In this document: positions 17,402 through 26,617 of the stretch, in pieces | How the letters are laid out: each line of letters begins with the position of its first letter | How positions within the stretch are numbered: position 1 is the stretch's first letter | Origin: Chroococcopsis sp964623815 | Lineage (GTDB): Bacteria; Cyanobacteriota; Cyanobacteriia; Cyanobacteriales; Microcystaceae | Reading direction: 5' to 3' | Assembly (NCBI GenBank): GCA_964623815.1 | Contig: CAZUVR010000004.1 | Span: 1 to 64,000 of the forward strand | DNA length: 64,000 nucleotides | Notes under the pieces: model-generated | The model's database searches: none | What the model was told of the DNA's origin: nothing | The model's input: only the letters and a program-made list of their open reading frames with translations | Program-made: the position numbers and the translations under genes

Positions 17402-18601
17402 ATGACTAAACTCAGTCTCTGCATGATCGTTAAAGATGAGGAGAAAGCATTACCTCAATGTTTGGACAGCGTTAAAGATGTGGTCGCTGAAATGATCGTC
17501 ATGGATACAGGTTCTAATGATCGTACTATAGAAATAGCCGAGAGCTATGGCGCGATCGTACCCCGTTACCAGTGGCAGGGCCATTTCTCCCAAGCCAGGA
17601 ATGAGGCTTTAAAATATGTAACCGGTGATTGGGTATTGGTACTCGATGCGGATGAGGCTTTAAACCCCGCGATACTGCCCCATATAGAGACGGCGATGGC
17701 GGCGGAGGATAATATTGTGGTTAATTTCATCCGTCACGAAATCGGCGCTCTACAATCGCCCTACTCGCTCGTTTCTCGTCTGTTTCGCAAACACGAGGAG
17801 GTATACTTTACCCGCCCCTATCATTCGATCGTAGATGATAGCGTCGCCCTTCTACAGAAGCAAGAACCTCGATGGCAGGTGGTGGAGATACCCGCCATCG
17901 GCATCCTTCACTACGGCTATACCGGGGAGATGATTCGCTCCCTTAATAAATACGAGCGTGCGAGAATAGCTATGGAGGGATTTTATCGAAAAAATCCTCA
18001 CGATCCCTACGTGTGTAATAAGTTGGGCGCTCTCTACCTGCGAATCGGCAGACAGAAGGAAGGCATCAAACTTCTGAAAACCGGATTGAAAGCGGGCGGG
18101 GCTAATCAACACATTGTTTACGAATTACACTACCATCTCGCTAACGCCTACGCCGCAGAGAAAAAGTATGATTCGGCCCTCAAACACTATCAGAAAGCTT
18201 TAGAAGTGCCTATTATCGCCCCCCTTAAATTGGGAGCTTATAATAACCTCGGCAGTCTCCTACAAATCACAGGGGATTTACAGAATGCTCTGCAAGCTTA
18301 TCAAACTGCGGTGAAGATCGATCCAGCTTTCGCCACCGGTTATTATAATCTCGGTATGACCTGGAAAAGTCTCGGTCAATTGCCGCCCGCTATAAAAGCT
18401 TATGAAAGAGCGATAGAACTCAACCCCGATTATGCGGAAGCCTATCAAAATTTAGGGGTAGTCTGGTTAAAGACCGGTGATTATTGCCAAAGTCAACTTT
18501 CTTTTCAAGCCGCCGTTAGGTTATATGAGGCTCAAGGTAATCGTCAAGAAGCTCAACGTCTCAGAGAAGAATTAGCCCATATAGGGATGAGGGATTTGTA
18601 A
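17402..18601 (+). CDS. Family 2 glycosyltransferase fused to TPR repeats
   Basis: The N-terminal about 230 residues are a GT2 domain: SLCMIVKDEEKALPQCL at the start, MDTGSNDRT, FSQARNEAL, and the metal/nucleotide-binding LDADE. The C-terminal part (about 200-390) has tetratricopeptide repeats with the typical NLG/ALxxYxxAl/P-x-a pattern, for example AYNNLGSLL and GYYNLGMTWKSLG. Such proteins transfer sugars to surface polysaccharides or proteins; the substrate is not readable. The 3' end overlaps the convergent histidine kinase gene by 30 bp. Confidence 0.85.
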   Translation: MTKLSLCMIVKDEEKALPQCLDSVKDVVAEMIVMDTGSNDRTIEIAESYGAIVPRYQWQGHFSQARNEALKYVTGDWVLVLDADEALNPAILPHIETAMAAEDNIVVNFIRHEIGALQSPYSLVSRLFRKHEEVYFTRPYHSIVDDSVALLQKQEPRWQVVEIPAIGILHYGYTGEMIRSLNKYERARIAMEGFYRKNPHDPYVCNKLGALYLRIGRQKEGIKLLKTGLKAGGANQHIVYELHYHLANAYAAEKKYDSALKHYQKALEVPIIAPLKLGAYNNLGSLLQITGDLQNALQAYQTAVKIDPAFATGYYNLGMTWKSLGQLPPAIKAYERAIELNPDYAEAYQNLGVVWLKTGDYCQSQLSFQAAVRLYEAQGNRQEAQRLREELAHIGMRDL

Positions 18602-20248
18602 GCGGAAACAGCTACCTTTTCCCGGCTGAGATATGAGGATTATGTCACCACCGTGAAGCAGGGCTAATTTTTTCGATAGGGCTAATCCCAATCCCGTCCC
18701 TTTGTGCTTACGACTCAGAGAATTATTAAGTTGTATGAAAGGCTGGAATAAACGTTTCTGCTCCTCTTCGGGTATACCGATACCCGTATCGATGACCGAG
18801 AAGGCTAGATATTGCTCGATTTTTTCCACTTTCAGGATGACAGAACCTTTTTCCGTGAACTTTATGGCATTGGAGAGGAGATTGACGAGAATCTGTTTTA
18901 TCCTTTGTTGGTCGGCGAAACAAAAATCTATATCCTCAGCTATGTCCAATCTTAAATCTAGCTTTTGTTCTTCGGCTTTACACCTGATAATAGAGAGGGA
19001 AGCCCGACACAGATCTTCTACCGCTAATTTTTCTATGAATAACTCTTCGTAGTTAGCTTCTATTTTCGATAGATCTAAAAAGTCATTCACCAGAGCTAAA
19101 AGATGTTCTCCCGAAGTGGCTATGGCGTTAACATATTGTAGCTGCTTCTCGTTTAAAGAACCGTAAATTTGTTCTTGTAGCATCCTTGCAAATCCTAATA
19201 CACCCGATAGAGGCGCTCTTAACTCGTGAGTCATGTGAGATAGAAATTCGTTAATTTTTGTCGCTTTACTCTCATTAGTAATTAACTCTTCTTGTTTTAT
19301 TTTGCTAATAATAGTGCTTATTTGTTCTACTACTAATTCTAGATATTTTACCTCTATACAAATCTCTTCATTTTCCAGGCATCTAGTTGTTAACAATAAT
19401 CCTCCCCACAATTCTCCTTCAGCAAATATAGGAAGACTAACAAATATTTCGTCATCGTGACTTTGATAATCGAGACAATTATAATTACACCATTGCCGCA
19501 CGTACTCCCAGCCATTATCTGGGAGGGATAACCCAAAATTATCATTGAATCGGTTTTCTAAATAAGGAGCGCACCAATATTGATTGATTTTAAACTCGTT
19601 ATTATCCTCTTTTAAAATAGCTACTTCCGCATAATTAAAAACTTCACCAATTCTTTGCAAAATATAATTTAATATCTGGTGGTTTATTTTTTGATAATTT
19701 ATATAATAAATAATTTCATTGATTAATTCTTGATAAGGCTGGTTTTTTTCGAGTTTAAATAACTGATACGCTTGCTCGATTAAATCCTCGATTATCCCTG
19801 GCTCTCTTTCCGTCCAAGGATAATCTTTTTGGCTATTGTACAGGCATAAAATTCCTGATGATGTATCGGACACAGGAACCTTAGTCAGTAAAATTGTGTT
19901 TATATGATATTTTTGAACTATCTCAATGGTGGCGCGAGGTAAGTTTAAGGTATTACCGTTAAAAAGCATCGCCCTTCCTTTTTGCAAACCACTGGCGTAA
20001 CGATAACTTATCTGCCTGGTCAAATTAGCTAGGTCGTCGTTGCACTTTAGGGAACAGGAACAATAATATAAAGCTTTTTCGTCTTCTCTATCGAAGTTGA
20101 AAATTAATCCGAAGCTAACACCGAGTCTGTTCCTTAGTAGTAGAGTCAGTCTTTCTAACCACTCGGATTGACGTTGATGGGTGTTCCTGTAGTGATTTTC
20201 AGATGTAATGCGGATTGCCTCTGACAGATGCCCTCGAATTTGTCTCAC
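18572..20248 (-). CDS. Sensor histidine kinase with GAF domains
   Basis: 558 residues, cytoplasmic, with no membrane segment. Two GAF-like domains occupy about 20-170 and 180-310. They are followed by HisKA with the phospho-acceptor His in MTHELRAPLSGVLGF and a HATPase_c domain (N-box LLSNAIKFTE, G1 DTGIG, G2 GTGLGLALSK). Two Cys pairs in the first GAF (YYCSCSLKC) could hold a cofactor, but that is speculation. There is no adjacent response regulator. The C-terminal end overlaps the convergent glycosyltransferase gene by 30 bp. Confidence 0.88.
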   Translation of the reverse strand: MRQIRGHLSEAIRITSENHYRNTHQRQSEWLERLTLLLRNRLGVSFGLIFNFDREDEKALYYCSCSLKCNDDLANLTRQISYRYASGLQKGRAMLFNGNTLNLPRATIEIVQKYHINTILLTKVPVSDTSSGILCLYNSQKDYPWTEREPGIIEDLIEQAYQLFKLEKNQPYQELINEIIYYINYQKINHQILNYILQRIGEVFNYAEVAILKEDNNEFKINQYWCAPYLENRFNDNFGLSLPDNGWEYVRQWCNYNCLDYQSHDDEIFVSLPIFAEGELWGGLLLTTRCLENEEICIEVKYLELVVEQISTIISKIKQEELITNESKATKINEFLSHMTHELRAPLSGVLGFARMLQEQIYGSLNEKQLQYVNAIATSGEHLLALVNDFLDLSKIEANYEELFIEKLAVEDLCRASLSIIRCKAEEQKLDLRLDIAEDIDFCFADQQRIKQILVNLLSNAIKFTEKGSVILKVEKIEQYLAFSVIDTGIGIPEEEQKRLFQPFIQLNNSLSRKHKGTGLGLALSKKLALLHGGDIILISQPGKGSCFRLQIPHPYMG

Positions 20249-20342
20249 TCGATTTTATTTCCTACTACTAAAGATAGGGGAAAACCTTTACTATTTATGG
20301 TATCGCAGATTATAGCCATACCGATATAAATTATTTCTGATT

Positions 20343-21125
20343 TTAAAATTGCCTGCGGGAAAATATTAAAATAGTTATTCCTAATAGCAAACTCGTGTAT
20401 ATTATCCCGTAAATAGCATTACCGAGCAAAATATCGCTACTCGGTAATATTCCATAAGGGGCGTACTGATTACGGAGATTAAATCTTTCCAGGTCGGGTA
20501 GTATTAAATAAATATTTCTGGTGACGGCTTCGATCGAGGGATTTTTACTTAAAATACCGAGCTGAATTATATCCTTACTGATATGACCGATTAAATACAC
20601 CCCGAAACTCAGTAAAGTAGCCAGGAGCGAACTCGTAAAAACGCCGAATAGGATGGCGACGGCAGTGAGGAGAACTAATTCCAGACCCAGAAAGAGTATC
20701 GCCACCGTTATAATTAGAGGTCGATAATCGTATTTGGATACACTCATCAGAACGAAAAAGATGAGCGTCATTATGGTCAGCATTACCCCCAAGACGGCGG
20801 ATAAACCGAAGTGCTTACCGATGATGAATTCAGCCTTACTCAGGGGTTTCGGGATCAAAATTAAAATCGTGCGTTTTTCGATCTCTTTATTAATCAGCCC
20901 AGTACCAACAAAAATGGCTACGAGAGCGCCTAGAATCGCTATGGCACTCAAACCCAAATCTATGAAAATTTTCTCATGGGTGCCCAAGGATACCTCGGGT
21001 AAAAAGCGCAGGGCCGCCACCATCAAGACAGCGAAGAAACCGATAAAGTAAAGAATACGATCGCGGATTACTTCTCGAAAACCGTTAGCGGCGATCGCCC
21101 AGATTCTCAGTATGCCTATGTCCAT
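20343..21125 (-). CDS. ABC-2 type transporter permease
   Basis: 260 residues with about six hydrophobic helices, a conserved RIWAIAANGFREVIRDR start and GTGLINKEIEKRTILILIPKPLSKAEFIIGK-type cytoplasmic loop. This is the ABC-2 permease family (NosY/YhaP-like), usually part of export systems. No ATPase gene is adjacent; it would have to pair with one encoded elsewhere. A strong hairpin and T run separate it from argC upstream, so it probably has its own promoter. Confidence 0.8.
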   Translation of the reverse strand: MDIGILRIWAIAANGFREVIRDRILYFIGFFAVLMVAALRFLPEVSLGTHEKIFIDLGLSAIAILGALVAIFVGTGLINKEIEKRTILILIPKPLSKAEFIIGKHFGLSAVLGVMLTIMTLIFFVLMSVSKYDYRPLIITVAILFLGLELVLLTAVAILFGVFTSSLLATLLSFGVYLIGHISKDIIQLGILSKNPSIEAVTRNIYLILPDLERFNLRNQYAPYGILPSSDILLGNAIYGIIYTSLLLGITILIFSRRQF

Positions 21126-21144
21126 GATTTTACTTAAAATCGTT

Positions 21145-21174
21145 GAAAAAAGTACTCTCTAATTGAGAGAGTAC
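21145..21174 (-). terminator. Rho-independent terminator of argC
   Basis: On the minus strand a perfect nine-base stem (GTACTCTCT / AGAGAGTAC, five-base loop) is followed directly by six T. It starts 8 bases after the argC stop codon. Confidence 0.85.
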
Positions 21175-21181
21175 CCAGATT

Positions 21182-22240
21182 CTAAGGATAAAAACACAAC
21201 TGCGGTAAACCTAAAGTTTCCTCCCAGCCCATCATCAAGTTAAGACATTGAACCGCCTGTCCCGATTGCCCTTTCACCAGATTATCGATAGCCGACATGA
21301 CGATAACCCTGTCGGTACGGCGATCGACCTCTACCGAGAGATAACACAGGTTAGTACCGCAGGCCCACTTAGTCTGAGGGTAAACCCCGCCCGGTAGCAC
21401 TTTGACGAAGGGAGAGGAGCGATAGAAGGCGTTATAAATGGTAATGAGATCTTCCCTAACCAGATTGGGATCTCTAAGAGTGGCGTATACGGTAGAAAGG
21501 ATACCCCGCACCATCGGGATTAAGTGGGGGGTGAACTGTACTCTCACCTCATGACTCGCCAGCTCGCCGCAAATTTGTTCTATCTCTGGCGTGTGACGGT
21601 GTTTCCCCACACCGTAAGCCCCCAGGGAGCTATCGGCCTCCGCTAGTAACATATTAATCTTCGCCTGTCTGCCGCCCCCGGAAGTGCCGGATTTAGCATC
21701 GATGATCAAAGTTTCTGGAAGTACCAAACCCTGTTTTAATAGGGGGGAGATGGCTAGTAGGCTCGCGGTGGGGTAACAACCAGGACAACCGATCAACTGA
21801 GCGGTTTTGATCGATTCCCGATACAGTTCGGGTAAGCCGTAAACGGCGGTAGCGGCGATCGCGGTGTCGGTTCTAGCTTTTTGATACCACGCCGTATAAG
21901 TATCTAAATTTTTAAAACGGTAATCGGCGGATAGGTCTAAAACCTTCACCCCTCGCTCGATCAGGCCAGGGGCTAGATCACAGGCGATACCATTGGGCAA
22001 ACCGAGAAACACTACCTGACAACGCTCGGCGATGACATCGAGATCGATCGCCTCTACCATTAAATCGCCAATGTGACCGAGGTGGGGGTAAAGATCGCTA
22101 TAGGGCTTACCGGCGCTACTATCGCCCCCGAGATAAGTAATTTTGGCTTTGGGGTGTTCGCTCAGGAGACGGACTAACTGCACTCCTCCGTAACCAGAAG
22201 CGCCCACAATACCCACAGAAATTGGCTCTATCACTGTCAT
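21182..22240 (-). CDS. argC: N-acetyl-gamma-glutamyl-phosphate reductase (ArgC)
   Basis: ArgC reduces N-acetyl-glutamyl-phosphate to the semialdehyde in arginine synthesis, using NADPH. The N-terminal Rossmann motif is GIVGASGYGGVQLVRLL. The catalytic Cys is in GCPGCYPTA, where most homologues have GNPGCYPT. The C-terminal half carries KSGTSGGGRQ and PHLIPMVRGI as expected. Length is 352, the normal size. In cyanobacteria arginine synthesis is controlled by PII at the NAGK step, and PII (glnB) is encoded about 2 kb downstream on the other strand, though not in one unit. Confidence 0.95.
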   Translation of the reverse strand: MTVIEPISVGIVGASGYGGVQLVRLLSEHPKAKITYLGGDSSAGKPYSDLYPHLGHIGDLMVEAIDLDVIAERCQVVFLGLPNGIACDLAPGLIERGVKVLDLSADYRFKNLDTYTAWYQKARTDTAIAATAVYGLPELYRESIKTAQLIGCPGCYPTASLLAISPLLKQGLVLPETLIIDAKSGTSGGGRQAKINMLLAEADSSLGAYGVGKHRHTPEIEQICGELASHEVRVQFTPHLIPMVRGILSTVYATLRDPNLVREDLITIYNAFYRSSPFVKVLPGGVYPQTKWACGTNLCYLSVEVDRRTDRVIVMSAIDNLVKGQSGQAVQCLNLMMGWEETLGLPQLCFYP

Positions 22241-22417
22241 GATAATAAATCTTCCTAAATAATTTTTAATTTCGACTGCCCTGACAAAGCAAGATTTTAA
22301 TACTTAATCTAAACATCAAAGCAAAATTTTTCCAGTAATTATGCTGAGAACTAAACCCGCTACAATCATAAATGGAAAGCCTTTCATCTCAAGCGCCTAG
22401 ATAGCCATTTAATTATA

Positions 22418-24079
22418 GTGGACAACACCTCAATCGAATTTGACTCCATCGATGTCGCCCTGGCCGATATTAAAGCCGGAAAGTCGATCGTGGTAGTAGA
22501 CGACGAAAACCGAGAAAACGAAGGCGATTTAATCTGTGCCGCCCAATTCGCCACTCCTGACATGATCAATTTCATGGCGGTGCAGGCCAGGGGTTTAATC
22601 TGTCTCGCCATGACGGGGGAGAGACTCGACGCTTTAGATCTCCCCCTGATGGTGACTAAAAATACCGACAGCAATCAAACCGCCTTCACCGTCAGTATCG
22701 ATGCGGCCCCTCACTGGGGAGTAAAGACGGGCATATCTGCCGAAGATAGGGCCAAGACCATTCAAATCGCCATCAATCCCACCACCAAACCGGAAGATCT
22801 CACCCGCCCCGGTCATATCTTCCCGATACGCGCTAAGGCGGGGGGAGTGTTGAAACGAGCCGGACATACGGAAGCTGCGGTAGATTTAGCCCGTCTAGCC
22901 GGTTTATATCCGGCGGGGGTAATCTGCGAAATTCAAAACCCCGATGGTTCTATGGCCCGTTTGCACCAGTTATCCCGCTACGCTAAAGAGCATGGGTTAA
23001 AACTGATCAGTATCGCCGATTTAATCAGTTATCGGTTGAAATACGATCGCTTCGTCCACCGCGAAACCGTCTGTCATTTTCCCAGCCAGTTCGGTGATTT
23101 CCAACTCTACGCCTATCGTAATCTGCTTGATAACTCCGATCATATCGCCATCGTCAAAGGCGATCCCTCTGGGTTTCCTGAACATACAGTTATGGTACGT
23201 ATGCACTCAGAATGTCTCACGGGAGATGCTTTAGGTTCCCTGCGGTGCGATTGTCGGATGCAGTTACAGGCGGCTCTAAAAATGATCTCCTCTCACGGCA
23301 TGGGAGTGGTGGTTTACCTGCGTCAGGAAGGTAGAGGAATAGGCTTGATTAACAAGTTAAAAGCCTATTCTCTACAGGATTTAGGATTGGATACGGTAGA
23401 GGCAAACGAACGCCTCGGCTTCCCCGCCGATCTGCGCGATTATGGCATGGGAGCGCAAATGTTAAACGATCTCGGGATTAAGAAAATCCGCCTGATCACG
23501 AATAATCCCCGCAAAATAGCCGGGTTGAAGGGCTACGGTTTGGAAGTGGTCGATCGAGTTCCCCTGCTGATAGAAGCTAACGATCACAACTCTAATTATC
23601 TAGCCACCAAAGCCGAAAAACTCGGGCATCTTCTCCTACAAACCTATCTGATCACCATTGCCCTCGACTGGGGGCAATATCCGCCCTCACCCACCGAGAG
23701 ATACGAAAAGCTTGAAAAGTTAAGGGCACTGAGCCGGAAACACGGCCTGCAACTGCAAGAAGAAGTCAGGCCCGTAGCTAACGCCCTTTTCGATAAAGCC
23801 TCCCTCATCGTCCATTTAGGGTTAGATGAGAAAGATGGGGTCAAAGGCAAATGGTATCGGGAAGACAATAGCTATGTTAGGTCGATTGAAACGATATTGA
23901 AAGAATTAGCCGGGTGGTCGAGTTTGCAACGCTTGGAATTTTTAATCTCTTCAGGTGAGGATTCGATGACAGGCTTACAGGTGGAGATCGATCGCTCTGT
24001 ATGGGAGTTCGAGAGACTATCATCTCAAGCATTGGAACAGTTGACAACTCAGAAAATCTATAGTTTTATACGTTCCTAA
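22418..24079 (+). CDS. ribBA: Bifunctional RibBA: DHBP synthase / GTP cyclohydrolase II
   Basis: RibBA makes two riboflavin precursors, 3,4-dihydroxy-2-butanone 4-phosphate from ribulose 5-phosphate and the pyrimidine from GTP. The N-terminal DHBP synthase has DDENRENEGDL and TRPGHIFP. The GTP cyclohydrolase II domain has HSECLTGDALGSLRCDC, with the zinc-binding Cys, and LRQEGRGIGL. At 553 residues it has a C-terminal extension of about 140 residues after the cyclohydrolase core, as in other cyanobacterial RibBA. The start is a GTG; no closer ATG would keep the N-terminal domain intact. Confidence 0.93.
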   Translation: MDNTSIEFDSIDVALADIKAGKSIVVVDDENRENEGDLICAAQFATPDMINFMAVQARGLICLAMTGERLDALDLPLMVTKNTDSNQTAFTVSIDAAPHWGVKTGISAEDRAKTIQIAINPTTKPEDLTRPGHIFPIRAKAGGVLKRAGHTEAAVDLARLAGLYPAGVICEIQNPDGSMARLHQLSRYAKEHGLKLISIADLISYRLKYDRFVHRETVCHFPSQFGDFQLYAYRNLLDNSDHIAIVKGDPSGFPEHTVMVRMHSECLTGDALGSLRCDCRMQLQAALKMISSHGMGVVVYLRQEGRGIGLINKLKAYSLQDLGLDTVEANERLGFPADLRDYGMGAQMLNDLGIKKIRLITNNPRKIAGLKGYGLEVVDRVPLLIEANDHNSNYLATKAEKLGHLLLQTYLITIALDWGQYPPSPTERYEKLEKLRALSRKHGLQLQEEVRPVANALFDKASLIVHLGLDEKDGVKGKWYREDNSYVRSIETILKELAGWSSLQRLEFLISSGEDSMTGLQVEIDRSVWEFERLSSQALEQLTTQKIYSFIRS

Positions 24080-24180
24080 GAAGGTCACTTTTCATAAAGA
24101 TTTCCGTTTAAAAATCGGCAGAAGGTGGCAACCTTGTTTTATAACCCTTTTCATAACCCTACAACAGAGGAGATCCCAAA

Positions 24181-24519
24181 TTGAAAAAAATAGAAGCTAT
24201 TATTCGTCCCTTCAAACTTGATGAAGTTAAAATCGCCCTCGTGAACGCCGGGATCGTGGGTATGACCGTTTCTGAAGTGAGAGGCTTCGGCAGACAGAAA
24301 GGCCAGACTGAACGTTATCGCGGCTCGGAATATACCGTTGAGTTTCTACAAAAACTCAAGATCGAGATCGTAGTTGAAGATAATCAGGTGGATATGGTGG
24401 TCGATAAACTCATTTCCGCTGCCCGCACCGGCGAAATCGGTGACGGGAAAATCTTCGTTTCTCCAGTAGAACAAATCGTCAGGATTCGTACCGGGGAAAA
24501 AGATTTAGAAGCTATCTAA
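24181..24519 (+). CDS. glnB: Nitrogen regulatory protein PII (GlnB)
   Basis: PII integrates ATP/ADP and 2-oxoglutarate levels and controls nitrogen assimilation, including arginine synthesis through NAGK. It is 112 residues, with Ser49 and Tyr51 in the T-loop (RYRGSEY), the cyanobacterial phosphorylation position and the proteobacterial uridylylation position respectively. The B-loop is TGEIGDGKIFV. The start is a TTG, just after GAGGAGATCCC. I looked for an NtcA site (GTA-N8-TAC) in the 100 bases upstream and did not find a clear one. Confidence 0.95.
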   Translation: MKKIEAIIRPFKLDEVKIALVNAGIVGMTVSEVRGFGRQKGQTERYRGSEYTVEFLQKLKIEIVVEDNQVDMVVDKLISAARTGEIGDGKIFVSPVEQIVRIRTGEKDLEAI

Positions 24520-24540
24520 TTTAGGACTGAGGCAAGAGAA

Positions 24541-24575
24541 GTGAGAAGAGAGTAATTTTATCACTACCTTCTCAC
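24541..24575. terminator. Convergent hairpin between glnB and queC
   Basis: GTGAGAAG at 24541-24548 pairs with CTTCTCAC at 24568-24575. The stem sits between two convergent genes and its right arm covers the queC stop codon, so it may end both transcripts. There is no long T run after either arm. Confidence 0.45.
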
Positions 24576-25261
24576 TCCTCGATCCTAATGGCATTTTTTA
24601 TGGCCCGATTCCCGACTCCCACCTCCTTCAAAGCCGCGTCACGAATCCGGCAGGAATCACAAACGCCACAAGGAGAATCACCGCCACTATAACAAGACCA
24701 AGTGAGATCGATCGGCACTCCGAGTTCGATCGCTTTCCGCACGATGTCAACTTTACTCCACTCAACCAACGGTGCTACCAATCGCGCCCCCCGCCCTTCT
24801 ATCCCCGCCTTCGAGGATAGAGTAGCGAGATGTTGATAAGCCTGTAAATATTCAGGGCGACAATCGGGATAACCAGAATAATCTACGGCGTTAATACCGA
24901 GATAAACCGCAGAAGCCTGTTTTGCTTCTGCCAATGATAAGGCCAACGCGATGAATACCGTATTGCGCCCAGGAACGTAGGTAATGGGGATAATATCGGG
25001 TTGTAAGCCTGATTGGGGAAGAGGTATAGATGTATTGGTCAAAGCCGAACCGCCCCATTGGGAGAGATTTACGTCCACCTGATAGTGTTCCCGCACCCCT
25101 AAGAACTTGGCTACTTCCATCGCCGCAGTTAATTCCTTAAGGTGACGTTGCCCGTAACGGCAGGAGAGGGCGATTAACTCGTAACCCTCCGCTAGAGCGA
25201 TAGCTGCCGCCGTCGCGGAATCTAAACCCCCAGACAATAACACCACAGCTTTTTCAGACAT
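24572..25261 (-). CDS. queC: 7-cyano-7-deazaguanine synthase (QueC)
   Basis: QueC converts 7-carboxy-7-deazaguanine to preQ0 with ATP and ammonia in queuosine synthesis. The PP-loop is LLSGGLDSATAAAIA near the N-terminus. The zinc site is in the last 35 residues, with Cys in CYSGGDSPCGVCDSC. 229 residues is normal. No other queuosine genes are in the window. It is followed, on the left, by the terminator hairpin shared with glnB. Confidence 0.95.
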   Translation of the reverse strand: MSEKAVVLLSGGLDSATAAAIALAEGYELIALSCRYGQRHLKELTAAMEVAKFLGVREHYQVDVNLSQWGGSALTNTSIPLPQSGLQPDIIPITYVPGRNTVFIALALSLAEAKQASAVYLGINAVDYSGYPDCRPEYLQAYQHLATLSSKAGIEGRGARLVAPLVEWSKVDIVRKAIELGVPIDLTWSCYSGGDSPCGVCDSCRIRDAALKEVGVGNRAIKNAIRIEE

Positions 25262-25357
25262 TAAGCTATTCTCTCCAACCCACCCGCTACAAACTGTAAT
25301 TATATTTCCCCGACGGAGAAAGAAATGAGTAGTTAGTACTCACTACTTATTCCTCTA

Positions 25358-26515
25358 TTATTTACCCATACCCAATTGTTGAGCTTTCTGGTAAACCTTA
25401 CCCTCGGTGAGTAAAGAAGGCGCGATGACTACTTCTACCTGTTGCATTTCCTTGATATTTTTAGCGCCCAAGGTGCCCATACTGGTTTTTAAAGCACCTA
25501 AGAGATTATGAGTACCATCATCTAACTTAGCGGGGCCGGTGAGAATTTCCGCGATCGTTCCTGTAGTGCCCACATTGATGCGAGTACCCCGGGGTAATAC
25601 CGGGCTGGGCGTAGCCATCCCCCAATGATAACCTCTACCTGGAGCTTCGGCGGCGCGGGCTATAGGTGAGCCGATCATCACGCCATCGGCACCGCAGGCG
25701 ATACATTTACAAATATCACCGCCGGTGATGATACCGCCGTCAGCGATGACGGAAACGTATTTACCAGTTTCCCGATAGAAATCATCCCGAGCCGCAGCGC
25801 AATCCGCTACCGCCGTCGCTTGAGGTACCCCCACGCCCAATACACCTCTTGAGGTACAGGCTGCGCCAGGGCCGATGCCCACCAATACCGCCGCTGCACC
25901 CGTTTTCATCAGGTTCAGGGCTACATCGTAGGTGACGCAGTTACCCAAAATTACTGGCATGGGCATATTCTGACAGACTTGAGCTAAATCTAGAGGGGTT
26001 ATGGATTCAGGAGATAGGTGAGCCGTAGAAACTACTGTAGCTTGTATGAATAATAAATCTGCTTTCGTGACTGCCTCGGCGTATTTGGACGCGCCCAGAG
26101 GTGTTAAGCTGATCGCAGCGATACCGCCTTGGTCTTTAATTTCTTGAATACGCTGTTTAATAAGGTGCGGTTTTACCGGTTCGGCGTACAGTTCCTGCAT
26201 TAAACCGACGAATTCCGATTTACCGACGCTGGCAATGCGATCGAGTATCGGGTTAGGATCTTCGTATCTGGTTTGTATCCCTTCCAGGTTTAATACACCC
26301 ATTGCCCCTAGTTGGGATAGTAACACGGCCATTTTTACATCTACTACACCATCCATCGCGCTGGCTATGATGGGTATTTCCCGCTCGATCTTACCGATGG
26401 TTGTTTTTGTGTCCGCGAGTGATGGATCTAAAGTACGCACTCCGGGGACAAGTGCGATTTCATCGATCCCGTAAGCTCTACGAGCTGTTTTCCCCCGACC
26501 GATTGTAATGTCCAC
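25358..26515 (-). CDS. guaB3: GuaB3 family IMP-dehydrogenase-related protein
   Basis: 385 residues. The TIM-barrel core has the catalytic loop GPGAACTSRGVLGVG, and the nucleotide-binding region has DGGIITGGDICKCIACGADGVMIG. It lacks the CBS pair of canonical GuaB, which fits the GuaB3 group common in cyanobacteria and actinobacteria. It may be an IMP dehydrogenase or a regulatory paralogue; I cannot decide from sequence. The N-terminus MDITIGRGKTARRAYG is typical. Confidence 0.88.
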   Translation of the reverse strand: MDITIGRGKTARRAYGIDEIALVPGVRTLDPSLADTKTTIGKIEREIPIIASAMDGVVDVKMAVLLSQLGAMGVLNLEGIQTRYEDPNPILDRIASVGKSEFVGLMQELYAEPVKPHLIKQRIQEIKDQGGIAAISLTPLGASKYAEAVTKADLLFIQATVVSTAHLSPESITPLDLAQVCQNMPMPVILGNCVTYDVALNLMKTGAAAVLVGIGPGAACTSRGVLGVGVPQATAVADCAAARDDFYRETGKYVSVIADGGIITGGDICKCIACGADGVMIGSPIARAAEAPGRGYHWGMATPSPVLPRGTRINVGTTGTIAEILTGPAKLDDGTHNLLGALKTSMGTLGAKNIKEMQQVEVVIAPSLLTEGKVYQKAQQLGMGK

Positions 26516-26617
26516 GCTTTCTCTTTCTTTGATACCTATTAGCCTAGACTAACAAATTTTGGTCTATTTGGAAAAGACTTAATACATCAGTACAATTAAG
26601 AAAAAACGGTAAAAAAG

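Noticed and set aside
22640..22870. A minus-strand open frame inside ribBA
   Set aside because: It lies antisense to the conserved DHBP synthase and GTP cyclohydrolase domains and has no independent support.
24079..24181. An NtcA-binding site (GTA-N8-TAC) upstream of glnB
   Set aside because: No match was seen on reading; glnB is often under NtcA control, but no site could be supported here.
25300..25357. A terminator-like hairpin (AGTAGT...ACTACT) after guaB3
   Set aside because: The stem is only six bases and there is no T run, so it was not called.
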